57,500 nucleotides of DNA. Source: Magnetococcales bacterium (lineage in GTDB: Bacteria > Pseudomonadota > Magnetococcia > Magnetococcales > Magnetaquicoccaceae). The stretch spans positions 1-57,500 of the forward strand of contig PDZU01000011.1 of assembly GCA_002753095.1 (NCBI GenBank), given 5' to 3'. Every line of letters begins with the position of its first letter. The stretch's first letter is position 1. The position numbers were made by a program, and so were the translations under genes. The notes under the pieces are model-generated. The model saw only the letters and a program-made list of their open reading frames with translations, was not told the origin of the DNA and did no database searches. Of the stretch, positions 9,330 to 17,256 are shown one piece after another.

Positions 9330-9392
9330 ATGACTGATCAACCGCCTGCCAACGCCGTGTGCGTGCCACAGGCTACCCGAAGGGATGTATGA
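9330..9392 (+). CDS. Possible 20-codon leader peptide upstream of the hemerythrin gene
   Basis: An ATG at 9330 has a very good ribosome-binding site (AGGAG six bases upstream) and opens a 20-codon frame (MTDQPPANAV...) that ends at a TGA overlapping other frames just before the hemerythrin gene. It may be a translated leader or a chance start. The peptide has no recognisable function. Confidence 0.3.
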   Translation: MTDQPPANAVCVPQATRRDV

Positions 9393-9438
9393 GGTCACCC
9401 TCTCTATCCCGTTCGCTACCCACTATGAAGGATCGACC

Positions 9439-9870
9439 ATGATCGAAAACCCCATCATCATGCCGGAGCAATTTCGTCTCAACCATCCGGCCATTGATAT
9501 GCAGCACGAGGTGCTCTTCGCCCTCTACAATGAGTTGAAAATTTCCCAGGAGAACCAGGAACAGGCTTTTGAACTGGGCGACATATTTTTGGGTCTCAAT
9601 GGCTATGTAGCCACCCATCTTCTCTTTGAGGAGGAGTTGATGCGTGCCTTTCACTATCCCCAGGTCGCTGACCATCTGGAGGGCCATCGCCGTTTGACTG
9701 AGCGGGTCACCCTGTTACATAATCGCTTCAAACAGGTTAAAGATCTGCAAGAGAAACAGCGTATCGCCCAAGATGTGGCTCAGTTTCTCTGGGATTGGCT
9801 GGTGCAACACATTGCCGAAATCGATCGCCAATTGGTCAAATTTTTGAACGAGCAGCCCGTAAGCGCTTGA
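9439..9870 (+). CDS. Bacteriohemerythrin
   Basis: This is a single-domain hemerythrin of about 143 residues that should hold a non-haem di-iron centre and bind oxygen or act in oxygen or iron handling. The ligand pattern is visible: HPAIDMQHE, HLLFEEELM, HLEGH and a late HIAEID. ATG at 9439 is chosen because AAGGA lies at the right distance and because the domain begins soon after; the frame is open back to 9385. It is the first gene of a rightward signalling cluster. Stand-alone hemerythrins are common in microaerophilic and magnetotactic bacteria. Confidence 0.9.
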   Translation: MIENPIIMPEQFRLNHPAIDMQHEVLFALYNELKISQENQEQAFELGDIFLGLNGYVATHLLFEEELMRAFHYPQVADHLEGHRRLTERVTLLHNRFKQVKDLQEKQRIAQDVAQFLWDWLVQHIAEIDRQLVKFLNEQPVSA

Positions 9871-9936
9871 ACACCCTTGTAACAGTGTCGTCGTCGTATA
9901 CGCTATCTCTAAAAATCTAATGAGTTGAGGTGCTCC

Positions 9937-10230
9937 ATGTCTCTGAAAACCTTTAAAAGCGGGGATCGGGTCAATGTCATTCTCCCCAAGACCTTTGGCT
10001 TTGAAGTGCGCAACGATTTTCGCAACGCCATCCAGAACAATCCGACCGGAACAGTCTACGAACTCGATTTCAGCGAAGTGGAAAAAATGGACAGCTCCGC
10101 CATGGGCATGCTGCTGCTGCTCAAAGAAGCTGCGGGCGGCGAGGGCTTCGTCGTGCTGAGCAAAGTCAAGCCGGAAATCGTCAAACTCCTGCAACTGGCC
10201 AGCTTCAACAAACTGTTCAGCATTGACTGA
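9937..10230 (+). CDS. STAS-domain protein (anti-sigma factor antagonist-like)
   Basis: The 97-residue product is a lone STAS domain. It shows the beta-alpha core with the conserved loop VEKMDSSAMGMLLLLKEA near residues 50-65; the serine pair in DSS is where partner kinases phosphorylate SpoIIAA-type proteins. The start at 9937 has GAGG six bases upstream; a TTG at 9925 is the only earlier option. No RsbW-type kinase or PP2C phosphatase gene is adjacent, so its partner is elsewhere or it serves the neighbouring signalling proteins. Confidence 0.85.
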   Translation: MSLKTFKSGDRVNVILPKTFGFEVRNDFRNAIQNNPTGTVYELDFSEVEKMDSSAMGMLLLLKEAAGGEGFVVLSKVKPEIVKLLQLASFNKLFSID

Positions 10231-10239
10231 TCGCACCGT

Positions 10240-10256
10240 TTTACAAAGAATTTACA
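10240..10256 (+). promoter_or_regulatory. Candidate 11-base-period direct repeat (PHO-box-like)
   Basis: Two copies of TTTACA occur with an 11-base period (10240-10245 and 10251-10256), about 130 bases upstream of the PstS-like gene. Direct repeats with this helical spacing are the general layout of sites for PhoB/PhoP-type regulators, and a PhoR/PhoB pair is encoded 6 kb away. Only two half-sites are present and the sequence is not the Escherichia coli consensus. Confidence 0.3.
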
Positions 10257-10388
10257 AAATCATGGATGAGATCCAGCAAGAAAGGGTGTATCATCGACCA
10301 TAAGCATTATTGTACAACCGCGCAGCCAACAACGCTCTGATCCGGCACTCGCGTCGCCGACTGCAGCAGGGAGATCGTCCATACCACC

Positions 10389-11258
10389 ATGCGTATGACT
10401 CTTGTATTGATCCTTCTATGCGTGCTTGGTGTTAACCCGTCTGCCGAAGCACGGGTCGTGATCCACAACAAGGGTTCGGACTCTTTGGTCGACGTCGCCC
10501 AGGCCTGGGCGGATGCGTATCAGCAGCTTCGACCGGATGTGGTCATCGCCGTAACCGGAGGCGGCACCAGTGTCGGCATCGCCTCTCTGCTCCACAACAC
10601 CGCCGATATTGCCAACGCCAGCCGGGAAATTCTGGCCAAAGAGAGGGCCTTGGCCGAAAAAAATGACATCCATCCCATGCAACACGTGGTTGGGTATGAC
10701 GCCCTGGCCGTTTTTGTCAACCCTGCCAATCCCCTAAACACCATCACCCTGCCGCAACTGGCTGAAATGTATGGGGAAGGTGGAAAAAGCAAACGCTGGT
10801 CCGATTTGGGCGTTGTTGTGCCCGGTTGCCGAGATCAACGCATCGTCCTGATCAGCCGCCAAAACAGCTCCGGCACCCATTTCCACTTTCGGGAACGCAT
10901 CCTGGGTGACAATCGCGATTTTGTTCTCGGCACCAGGGATATGCACAGCTCCAAGGATGTGGTGCATCAAGTAAGCAAAAATCCCTGCGCCATCGGCTAC
11001 AGCGGCTTGGCCTACGCCACCACTTCCATCAAACTGCTCAATATCGCCACGCACGCCGACAGCCCAGCCATCGCGCCGACCATGGAAGGCGCCATCGACA
11101 AGCGCTATCCAATCGCCCGCCCCCTGATCCTGTATACCCCTGGCGAGGCCAAAGATGCCGTCAGGGAATACCTGCATTGGATCAAAAGCGATCAAGGTCA
11201 GTGCATCCTCTTCAACAAGGGCTATGCCCCCTACCGACCTTTGCCTTGCCATCCCTGA
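10389..11258 (+). CDS. PstS-like phosphate-family periplasmic binding protein
   Basis: The 289-residue product has a signal peptide (MRMTLVLILLCVLGVNPSAEA) and then a PBP-like type 2 fold. GSDSLVDVAQAWADAYQQ, the phosphate-loop-like VTGGGTSVGIASLL, DIANASREI and ISRQNSSGTHFHFRE match PstS-family ligand-binding segments. The usual pstCAB transporter genes are absent; instead the gene is followed by a membrane diguanylate cyclase and a hybrid kinase. It may thus act as a sensory binding protein and not as a transporter component. The ligand is inferred to be phosphate or a similar oxyanion. Confidence 0.82.
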   Translation: MRMTLVLILLCVLGVNPSAEARVVIHNKGSDSLVDVAQAWADAYQQLRPDVVIAVTGGGTSVGIASLLHNTADIANASREILAKERALAEKNDIHPMQHVVGYDALAVFVNPANPLNTITLPQLAEMYGEGGKSKRWSDLGVVVPGCRDQRIVLISRQNSSGTHFHFRERILGDNRDFVLGTRDMHSSKDVVHQVSKNPCAIGYSGLAYATTSIKLLNIATHADSPAIAPTMEGAIDKRYPIARPLILYTPGEAKDAVREYLHWIKSDQGQCILFNKGYAPYRPLPCHP

Positions 11259-11509
11259 ACAGCACACCCTTGCACCCGCCGCCATTCCGGTTTGCACCAG
11301 CCAAAACCCTTGACGATGCGTCACGTTTCGTTACTTTGTTTTACTTTATCAATATTATCGTCACCATGCGCTCTGCTTGACCGGAAAAATGCGTTTTTTC
11401 CTTGTCCAAAGCGGAAATTATTTTCATGATGTGCCATTCATTTTACAGCTCATTATCGCCGGTTCAAATCCCTTGCAGGAGACGGCGCGCGCGACCACCG
11501 GGATCTGTC

Positions 11510-13240
11510 ATGTCGCATCAAAAGAATACCTTTAAACCAAAGCTCTCTCAGTTGATCCTGGTCATGCCGGGCATTCTCTGGTCTGCGGTTTTGGCCGCCG
11601 GCTTCAACGGGGTACTTTCCGTGCGCGACAGCCAGGAGATGGCCCGCCAGGATCGGGAACTGCTCAAGCTGGGTGTGCAGACCATCGACTACATTCGCAC
11701 GACACAGTTTCACTTTAAAGCGCAGGTCCAGGCATGGAAAAACCTTTTGCTGCGCGGCCATAACAGCGCCCAGTACGCTCTGTACCAGCAAAAGCTGTCT
11801 GCGCAGGAGCAGTTGGTCCAGTCACAACTGGAGGAGTTGCCGGCCCTGTTGATTGCGTTGAGTATGGAGCCGTTTGTGCAGCAGCAGGTCAGCGAACTGC
11901 AACAGTTGCATTTGGCCTTGGGGCAAAAGTACCGTGCGGCTCTCCAGGTTTATGCGGAGAACCTGCAGCAACGGCGCACGGTCAGCGAAGCGCTGATTGC
12001 AGCGGACGGCAAAGTGTTTGGGCAGGACCATCAGACCAGTGACAAGTTTGATCAACTGGCCAGTGCCATCGTGCAACAGGTGCAACAGTTGGTGCTGGCT
12101 GCTGGCGAGCGGGATGATCGCTGGTTTGCCCAACAGATCGATTATGCCGCCTGGATTTTGGCCATTTTTCTCTTTTTGATCCTGCCGATCGCCTTTTTTA
12201 CGGTACGACGCCACGTCATCCAACCGATCACCCGCATGACCCACGCCATCGAGCAGGTGGCACAGGGCGATTTTTCCCAGCAGGTGGAGGCACAAACCAT
12301 GGATGAACTCAGCCGCATGCGTTTGGCCTTCAACCATATGGCGACTGAATTGGACCGTATCCATTCCGGGCTGCAGAGTGAACGGGACAAACTGACCACC
12401 ATCATTGTTGCCGCCCAGGAGGGTATTGTGGTGACCGACCGCAGCGGCAACGTGGCCTTGATCAATCCGGCGGCGGAACGGTTGCTGGAAAAAAGTTCGG
12501 AGCAGATTGCCAGAGAGGGGTTTCTCAATCTTCTCGACGATGGCGATTACATGACGGCCTATCTTGCCCAATCTGGGATTGAAATTCCCTCCACGGTGGT
12601 CTATCACAATCGGGTGTTGAGTTTTTATGCGGCCACCATCCATTCACCCGATGGAGAGCATATTGGTTCTGCGGCTCTGATGCGTGATGTAACCGAAGAA
12701 AAGCGCTTGGAAAAGCAGTTGCGCGACCTTTCCAACACTGACAGTCTCACCGGCTTGCACAACCGGCGCTTTATGGAAGAGGCTTTGAACGAGGAGTTCA
12801 GCCGCGCCAAACGTTACAAGCAACCACTGAGCGTTTTGATGCTGGATGTGGACCATTTTAAGCGCTTCAACGATCAATATGGCCATGACCAGGGCGATCG
12901 GGTCTTGCAGGCTGTTGCCCGTGTCATGCAAAATACCTGTCGGGATGTGGATGCACCGTGTCGTTATGGGGGCGAGGAGTTTTGCCTGATTTTACCCAGC
13001 ACAGGGCTGGATGGGGCGGCCCGCATGGCAGAACGGGTACGCAGCAATGTAGAAAACCATCGGGTGGACGGTCTGCAGGTTACCATCAGCATTGGTGCTG
13101 CCGTGTTTCCCACGGTTGGGCAGGATGCCGAATCCTTGAAAAAGCTGGCCGATGAGGCTCTCTATCAGGCCAAGCGCTCTGGCCGAAACCGCTACTGCAT
13201 CGCTGGGCAGTCCGAGGCAGGGGCCCCCCAGGCAACATGA
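11510..13240 (+). CDS. Membrane diguanylate cyclase with HAMP, PAS and GGDEF domains
   Basis: The product (about 576 residues from ATG 11510) has a first membrane helix (LILVMPGILWSAVLAAG), a helical periplasmic region of about 170 residues, a second helix (WILAIFLFLILPIAFF), a HAMP linker, a PAS domain (TTIIVAAQEGIVVTDRSG) and a C-terminal GGDEF domain. The active site is intact as GGEEF, and RDVD five residues upstream is a canonical inhibitory I-site, so it should synthesise c-di-GMP with product inhibition. Earlier starts at 11426 or TTG 11402 are possible, but they add a cysteine- and arginine-rich tail with no clear role. It lies between the PstS-like gene and a hybrid kinase. Confidence 0.9.
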   Translation: MSHQKNTFKPKLSQLILVMPGILWSAVLAAGFNGVLSVRDSQEMARQDRELLKLGVQTIDYIRTTQFHFKAQVQAWKNLLLRGHNSAQYALYQQKLSAQEQLVQSQLEELPALLIALSMEPFVQQQVSELQQLHLALGQKYRAALQVYAENLQQRRTVSEALIAADGKVFGQDHQTSDKFDQLASAIVQQVQQLVLAAGERDDRWFAQQIDYAAWILAIFLFLILPIAFFTVRRHVIQPITRMTHAIEQVAQGDFSQQVEAQTMDELSRMRLAFNHMATELDRIHSGLQSERDKLTTIIVAAQEGIVVTDRSGNVALINPAAERLLEKSSEQIAREGFLNLLDDGDYMTAYLAQSGIEIPSTVVYHNRVLSFYAATIHSPDGEHIGSAALMRDVTEEKRLEKQLRDLSNTDSLTGLHNRRFMEEALNEEFSRAKRYKQPLSVLMLDVDHFKRFNDQYGHDQGDRVLQAVARVMQNTCRDVDAPCRYGGEEFCLILPSTGLDGAARMAERVRSNVENHRVDGLQVTISIGAAVFPTVGQDAESLKKLADEALYQAKRSGRNRYCIAGQSEAGAPQAT

Positions 13241-13305
13241 TCTGAGTCTATTTTCAGGTATGGCAGGACCGCTTGCAGACAACTCCAGACCACGAGAACA
13301 GGTGC

Positions 13306-16032
13306 ATGGAAATTTTCTCCCCAGCCTCCACCCGTCGCTTGGCTGACCGTATTCTGCTGCGATTGGCGGCTCTTTTTGCGGCTTTTCTGCTCCTGCTGTT
13401 GTGGCGAGAGAGTGATCAGGCTGCCCAATGGAGCTCTGGCGAGCGCTGGATGGTCATCCTGCCTTGTGTGGTTCTGTTTGCTGTGTTGCTGCGGCAGCAG
13501 GTTCGTTATTTGCTGCAACCGTTGCAGCAGTTGGTGATCACTGTTCAGCAGTGGCGCCAGCATCATGTCCCGGAAATTTTGCAGGACGCCATCCCCAACA
13601 GCAGTGCTGAAATACTCGCCATACACAACGCCTTTCAATCTCTGCTGCTCGACAACGAGTGGGAGAGTTCTTTGTTGGAGGAGCGGGTTGCCCAACGGAC
13701 TCAGGATCTCAATCGCATCAAAGAGGAGGCGGAGGCCGCCAACCGGGCCAAGAGTGAATTTTTGGCCAACATGAGCCATGAAATTCGCACGCCCATGAAT
13801 GCCATCATTGGTTTGACCGATCTGGCCTTGCGCATGCGTCCCCCGGCCAAACTGGAAAATCATCTTTCCAAGGTGTTGCATGCCTCGCGCGCGCTGTTGC
13901 GTATTCTCAATGATATTCTTGATTTTTCCAAGATTGAGGCGGGCAAACTGACTCTGGATCCGGTTCCTTTCAGCCTGCACCGACTGTTTGACAATTTGGG
14001 TGATTTATTCCGTCAGGCGGCGGCGGACAAGGGGGTTGAGCTCAACCTCTCCATTGTAGCCACCATTCCCACCCGGATGGTTGGCGATGACGCGCGCCTG
14101 GAACAGGTGTTGGTCAACCTGATCAGCAATGCCATCAAATTTACGGAAAACGGTGAAATTGACGTGCGCGCTGTGGCCATGGACAAGACGGACACTCATT
14201 TACGTTTGGTCTGTTCGGTACGGGATACGGGTATTGGTCTTTCTGCCGAGCAATTGGCGGCTTTGTTTGAACCTTTCGTGCAGGCGGACAGTTCCATCAC
14301 CCGCCGTCATGGTGGCACCGGGCTAGGTTTGAGCATCTGCAAACGTCTGGTGGAGATGATGGGGGGGCGGATTGAGGTAGAGAGCAGCCTGGGGCAGGGC
14401 AGTATTTTTTTCTTCTCTGTGCTGGTGGGCATTGACGCTGCCGAACCGCCTGTGGAGTTGGTTCCGCCCAAGGAGCTGAATGCTTTGCGCATTTTGGTGG
14501 TGGATGACAATGAGACGGCGCGTTTGATTCTTTGGGAGTATTTGCGCGGCTTTCAGGTACGCCCCACGGTGGTAGATTCCGGTCGCCGTGCCTTGACCGA
14601 GGTAGAGGCTGCCTGGCAAAGCGGGCATCCGTATGATCTGATTTTTGTCGATCACCGCATGCCGGAGATGAGCGGTCTGGAGACGGTGCAGAGGCTATTC
14701 CAGCAGATTGTCAGCCAGCCCAACCCGGCGGGTGGGGCGGTGGTACTGCCCAAGGTGATCATGCTAACGGCCTTTCATAACGATGTTCTGAAAAAGCAGG
14801 CTGGGGTAGCCGGGGTAGACCGTCTGTTGCAGAAGCCGATCAGCAGCACGGAGTTGTTTAACGCCATCATGGAGCTTTTTGGGCGCCACGATGCCAAGAT
14901 TCACCACAACAAGTTGGAAGAATCCACCAATTTATCTGTGATCACGCAGCAGATTGGGGGAGCCCGTGTTTTGTTGGTGGAGGATAACGGCATCAATCGC
15001 GAGGTAGCGCGCGGCATTCTGGAGCAGGTTGGCATTCAGGTTGAGGAGGCCCACAACGGCCAGGAGGCGGTCTGGATGGTGGGCAAGACCCGTTACGAGG
15101 CGGTATTGATGGACATTCAGATGCCGATCATGGATGGCATTACCGCCACCAAGTTGATTCGCCAGGATCGGCGTTGTCAAAGTTTACCGATCATTGCCAT
15201 GACGGCCCATGCTCTGGATGGGGATCGGGAGAAGAGTTTGGAGGCGGGCATGAATGTTCACATTACCAAGCCCATTGACAATGACACGTTGTATGCGGCT
15301 TTGTTGCAGTGGATCAAGCCCAGGGAGGCTCCGCCCAGTCAATGGAATCCGCCTGTTCTTTCCTCGACGTTGCAGGAGATTGCCCCCATTGTATTGCCGG
15401 AGTCGTTGCCGGGCATTGATTTGCATACTGTTTTGCGTCGTTTACACGGCAATCGTCGTGTGTTGCTCTCGTTATTTTGGGAATTTCATCGTGATTTTGC
15501 CCAGACGGCGGCGCAGCTTTCCATGGCTTTATTGCAGCGCAAGCGACAGGATGATCAGAAGCAGGCTGAGCGGTTGGTACACTCGGTCAAGGGGATTGCG
15601 GGCAATTTATCGGCCATGGAGTTGTTTGCGGCTGCCAAGCAGTTGGAGGAGTCTATTCGTGAGGGGAAACAGACGGAATGGGACAATTTGCTGTGTGAAT
15701 ACGGTATTGCTTTGCAACGGGTTTTGACCTCCATCGAGACCTTGCCGCAAGCGGATGAGGGGTTGCTACTGCTATCGATGGCTGCGCCCATTGACAAGGA
15801 GGCGCTTATACCTTTGCTGCAGCAGTTGCAGCAGCTTTTGACGGCGCAGGATGCCCGGGCCCAGCAAATCTTTGAGCAATTGAGTCAGAGTGTGATTGGT
15901 CGGACACCGGCCATCCATCAACCTTTGTTGCGGATGCGTGATCAGTTGGATCAGTTTCAGTTTCAACACGCGTTGGTGACGTTGCGCGAGGTACAGAGGA
16001 TCCTGGAGTTGCATGACGGTGGTGATTCATGA
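13306..16032 (+). CDS. Hybrid sensor histidine kinase with two receiver domains and an Hpt domain
   Basis: The product (about 908 residues) has two N-terminal membrane helices separated by a very short loop, a coiled linker, and a HisKA domain with [12 protein letters not shown]. The ATPase domain follows with [16 protein letters not shown] and [13 protein letters not shown]. Receiver 1 begins RILVVDDNE and has the acceptor region [12 protein letters not shown]; receiver 2 begins [14 protein letters not shown] and has [14 protein letters not shown]-terminal Hpt domain contains [12 protein letters not shown]. With almost no periplasmic domain it probably senses a membrane, cytoplasmic or protein cue. 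The output regulator is not obvious nearby. ATG 13306 has an AGG-containing site upstream; the frame opens at 13273. Confidence 0.93.
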   Translation: MEIFSPASTRRLADRILLRLAALFAAFLLLLLWRESDQAAQWSSGERWMVILPCVVLFAVLLRQQVRYLLQPLQQLVITVQQWRQHHVPEILQDAIPNSSAEILAIHNAFQSLLLDNEWESSLLEERVAQRTQDLNRIKEEAEAANRAKSEFLANMSHEIRTPMNAIIGLTDLALRMRPPAKLENHLSKVLHASRALLRILNDILDFSKIEAGKLTLDPVPFSLHRLFDNLGDLFRQAAADKGVELNLSIVATIPTRMVGDDARLEQVLVNLISNAIKFTENGEIDVRAVAMDKTDTHLRLVCSVRDTGIGLSAEQLAALFEPFVQADSSITRRHGGTGLGLSICKRLVEMMGGRIEVESSLGQGSIFFFSVLVGIDAAEPPVELVPPKELNALRILVVDDNETARLILWEYLRGFQVRPTVVDSGRRALTEVEAAWQSGHPYDLIFVDHRMPEMSGLETVQRLFQQIVSQPNPAGGAVVLPKVIMLTAFHNDVLKKQAGVAGVDRLLQKPISSTELFNAIMELFGRHDAKIHHNKLEESTNLSVITQQIGGARVLLVEDNGINREVARGILEQVGIQVEEAHNGQEAVWMVGKTRYEAVLMDIQMPIMDGITATKLIRQDRRCQSLPIIAMTAHALDGDREKSLEAGMNVHITKPIDNDTLYAALLQWIKPREAPPSQWNPPVLSSTLQEIAPIVLPESLPGIDLHTVLRRLHGNRRVLLSLFWEFHRDFAQTAAQLSMALLQRKRQDDQKQAERLVHSVKGIAGNLSAMELFAAAKQLEESIREGKQTEWDNLLCEYGIALQRVLTSIETLPQADEGLLLLSMAAPIDKEALIPLLQQLQQLLTAQDARAQQIFEQLSQSVIGRTPAIHQPLLRMRDQLDQFQFQHALVTLREVQRILELHDGGDS

Positions 16033-16046
16033 TTCTCATACATTTC

Positions 16047-16481
16047 TGCGGGGTCCAGGGCGATCATCGCCCCTGGCGGGATGCAAGGGCGGAGCCCTTG
16101 CTTGTCATGGCGCGCTTTTACGAAAGCAGATTTGGCGCAGCCAAATCTGCGCAGCGCGCCCAAATCTGTGCCCCGCAGGGGCACTCTTTGGGAGGGCGGA
16201 GCCCGACTTTTAACGGCGAGATACGCAGTCACCTACGGGTAAAACCCATTGAGAGGGTGTGCGTATTGGCGCACAAAAACGCGCCAATACGCACACCTTG
16301 CGCCAATTAGGCGCGCTGCGCCGACGCAAAAAACGCGTCGGCTTACTGTGAAAAGCGCGCCAAAAAAGATAAAATCAAAAGATAAGATCAAAAGATAAGA
16401 TCAAAAGATAAGATCAAAAGATAAAACCCCAGGGCTCTGCCCTGGACCCGCCAGGGGCGATGATCGCCCCTGGACCCCGCA
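16047..16481. repeat. Full copy A of a structured repeat element with terminal inverted repeats
   Basis: This element fills the gap between the hybrid kinase and phoB, which point towards each other. Its ends are inverted copies: TGCGGGGTCCAGGG...CCCTGGCGGG on the left and CCCGCCAGGGG...GGACCCCGCA on the right. Inside are hairpins at 16083-16101 (GCAAGGGC/GCCCTTGC), 16109-16160 (outer GGCGCGC/GCGCGCC around GCAGATTTGGC/GCCAAATCTGC), 16256-16297 (17-base arms, 8-base loop), and 16310-16361 (GGCGCGCT/AGCGCGCC around GCCGACGC/GCGTCGGC). A further pair, CCAGGGC/GCCCTGG, lies at 16429-16445. No plausible gene is present in the roughly 460-base gap. Confidence 0.9.
16364..16426. repeat. 13-base tandem repeat inside repeat copy A
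   Basis: Units of AAAAGATAAGATC occur three times in perfect register (16377-16415), preceded by one variant unit (16364-16376) and followed by a partial unit. The corresponding place in copy B (about 39.57-39.60 kb) has only degenerate versions, so the array has expanded or contracted between copies. Confidence 0.9.
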
Positions 16482-16497
16482 ATCAATAAAAGAAAAA

Positions 16498-17217
16498 CTA
16501 ACTGGTACTCGTCTCCGTATCCGTGGGACGCTCCCGCAAACGATACCCCATGTTACGCACAGTCTCAATCGCATCCCCAACCGGACCCAACTTCTCCCGC
16601 AAACGCTTGACATGCACATCCACCGTGCGCGTCTGTACCGAGGTGTTGTTCAAATTCCAAACCTTGGTCAACAAAGTATCCCGCGATTGCACCCGCCCCT
16701 TGTTGCTCAACAATAAATCCAACAATTTAAATTCCATGGCCGTCAAAAAAATCTCCTGCTCAGCCAGCCAAACCCGATGACGGGTCCGGTCCATCTTCAA
16801 GACACCAAACACCTCCTGGGAAGACTCCTGCAACTGCGGCACCACACTGCTGCGCCGCAAAATAGCCCGTACCCTCAACATCAACTCCCGAACATGAAAG
16901 GGCTTCACCACATAATCATCCGCCCCCAACTCAAAACCTACTACCCGATCACTGTCATCCCCCTTGGCACTCAAAAACAAAATCGGCGTCGCCCGCGTCC
17001 GCTCATCCATGCGCAACCGATGACATACCTCAATCCCAGACATGCCCGGTAACATGATGTCCAACATGGCCAAATCAGGGGGACCATTCTGACTGACCCA
17101 CTCCAACCCCTCCTCACCCGTGGCAAATGGAAACACCTGATAACCCTCATTTTTCAGGTTATACTCCAAGGTCAACAATAAATCTTCTTCATCCTCGATA
17201 ATCAGGATATTGGCCAT
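16498..17217 (-). CDS. phoB: PhoB-type response regulator
   Basis: The 239-residue product is an OmpR/PhoB-family regulator. The receiver domain has acidic residues in IIEDEEDLL, the acceptor aspartate in LAMLDIMLPGMSG and lysine in DDYVVKPFHVREL. The C-terminal winged helix includes RHRVWLAEQEIFLTAMEFKLL and RTVDVHVKRLREKLG. ATG at 17217 begins MANILIIEDEE; an upstream frame to 17250 is ignored. It follows a PhoR-like kinase on the same strand, so the pair is expected to control phosphate starvation genes; the order phoR-phoB is the reverse of the usual phoB-phoR. Confidence 0.9.
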   Translation of the reverse strand: MANILIIEDEEDLLLTLEYNLKNEGYQVFPFATGEEGLEWVSQNGPPDLAMLDIMLPGMSGIEVCHRLRMDERTRATPILFLSAKGDDSDRVVGFELGADDYVVKPFHVRELMLRVRAILRRSSVVPQLQESSQEVFGVLKMDRTRHRVWLAEQEIFLTAMEFKLLDLLLSNKGRVQSRDTLLTKVWNLNNTSVQTRTVDVHVKRLREKLGPVGDAIETVRNMGYRLRERPTDTETSTS

Positions 17218-17256
17218 TGCTCTTCCTGTTCCAACACCACGCCGAAACAACCCATC

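Noticed and set aside
16029-16310. Short frames inside repeat copy A, with near-identical ones in copies B and C
   Set aside because: Recurring peptide similarity follows from the repeat DNA itself; hairpins, loops and between-copy changes preserve base pairing and not codons.
16377-16415. CRISPR array
   Set aside because: The 13-base units are directly contiguous with no spacers; this is a simple tandem repeat.
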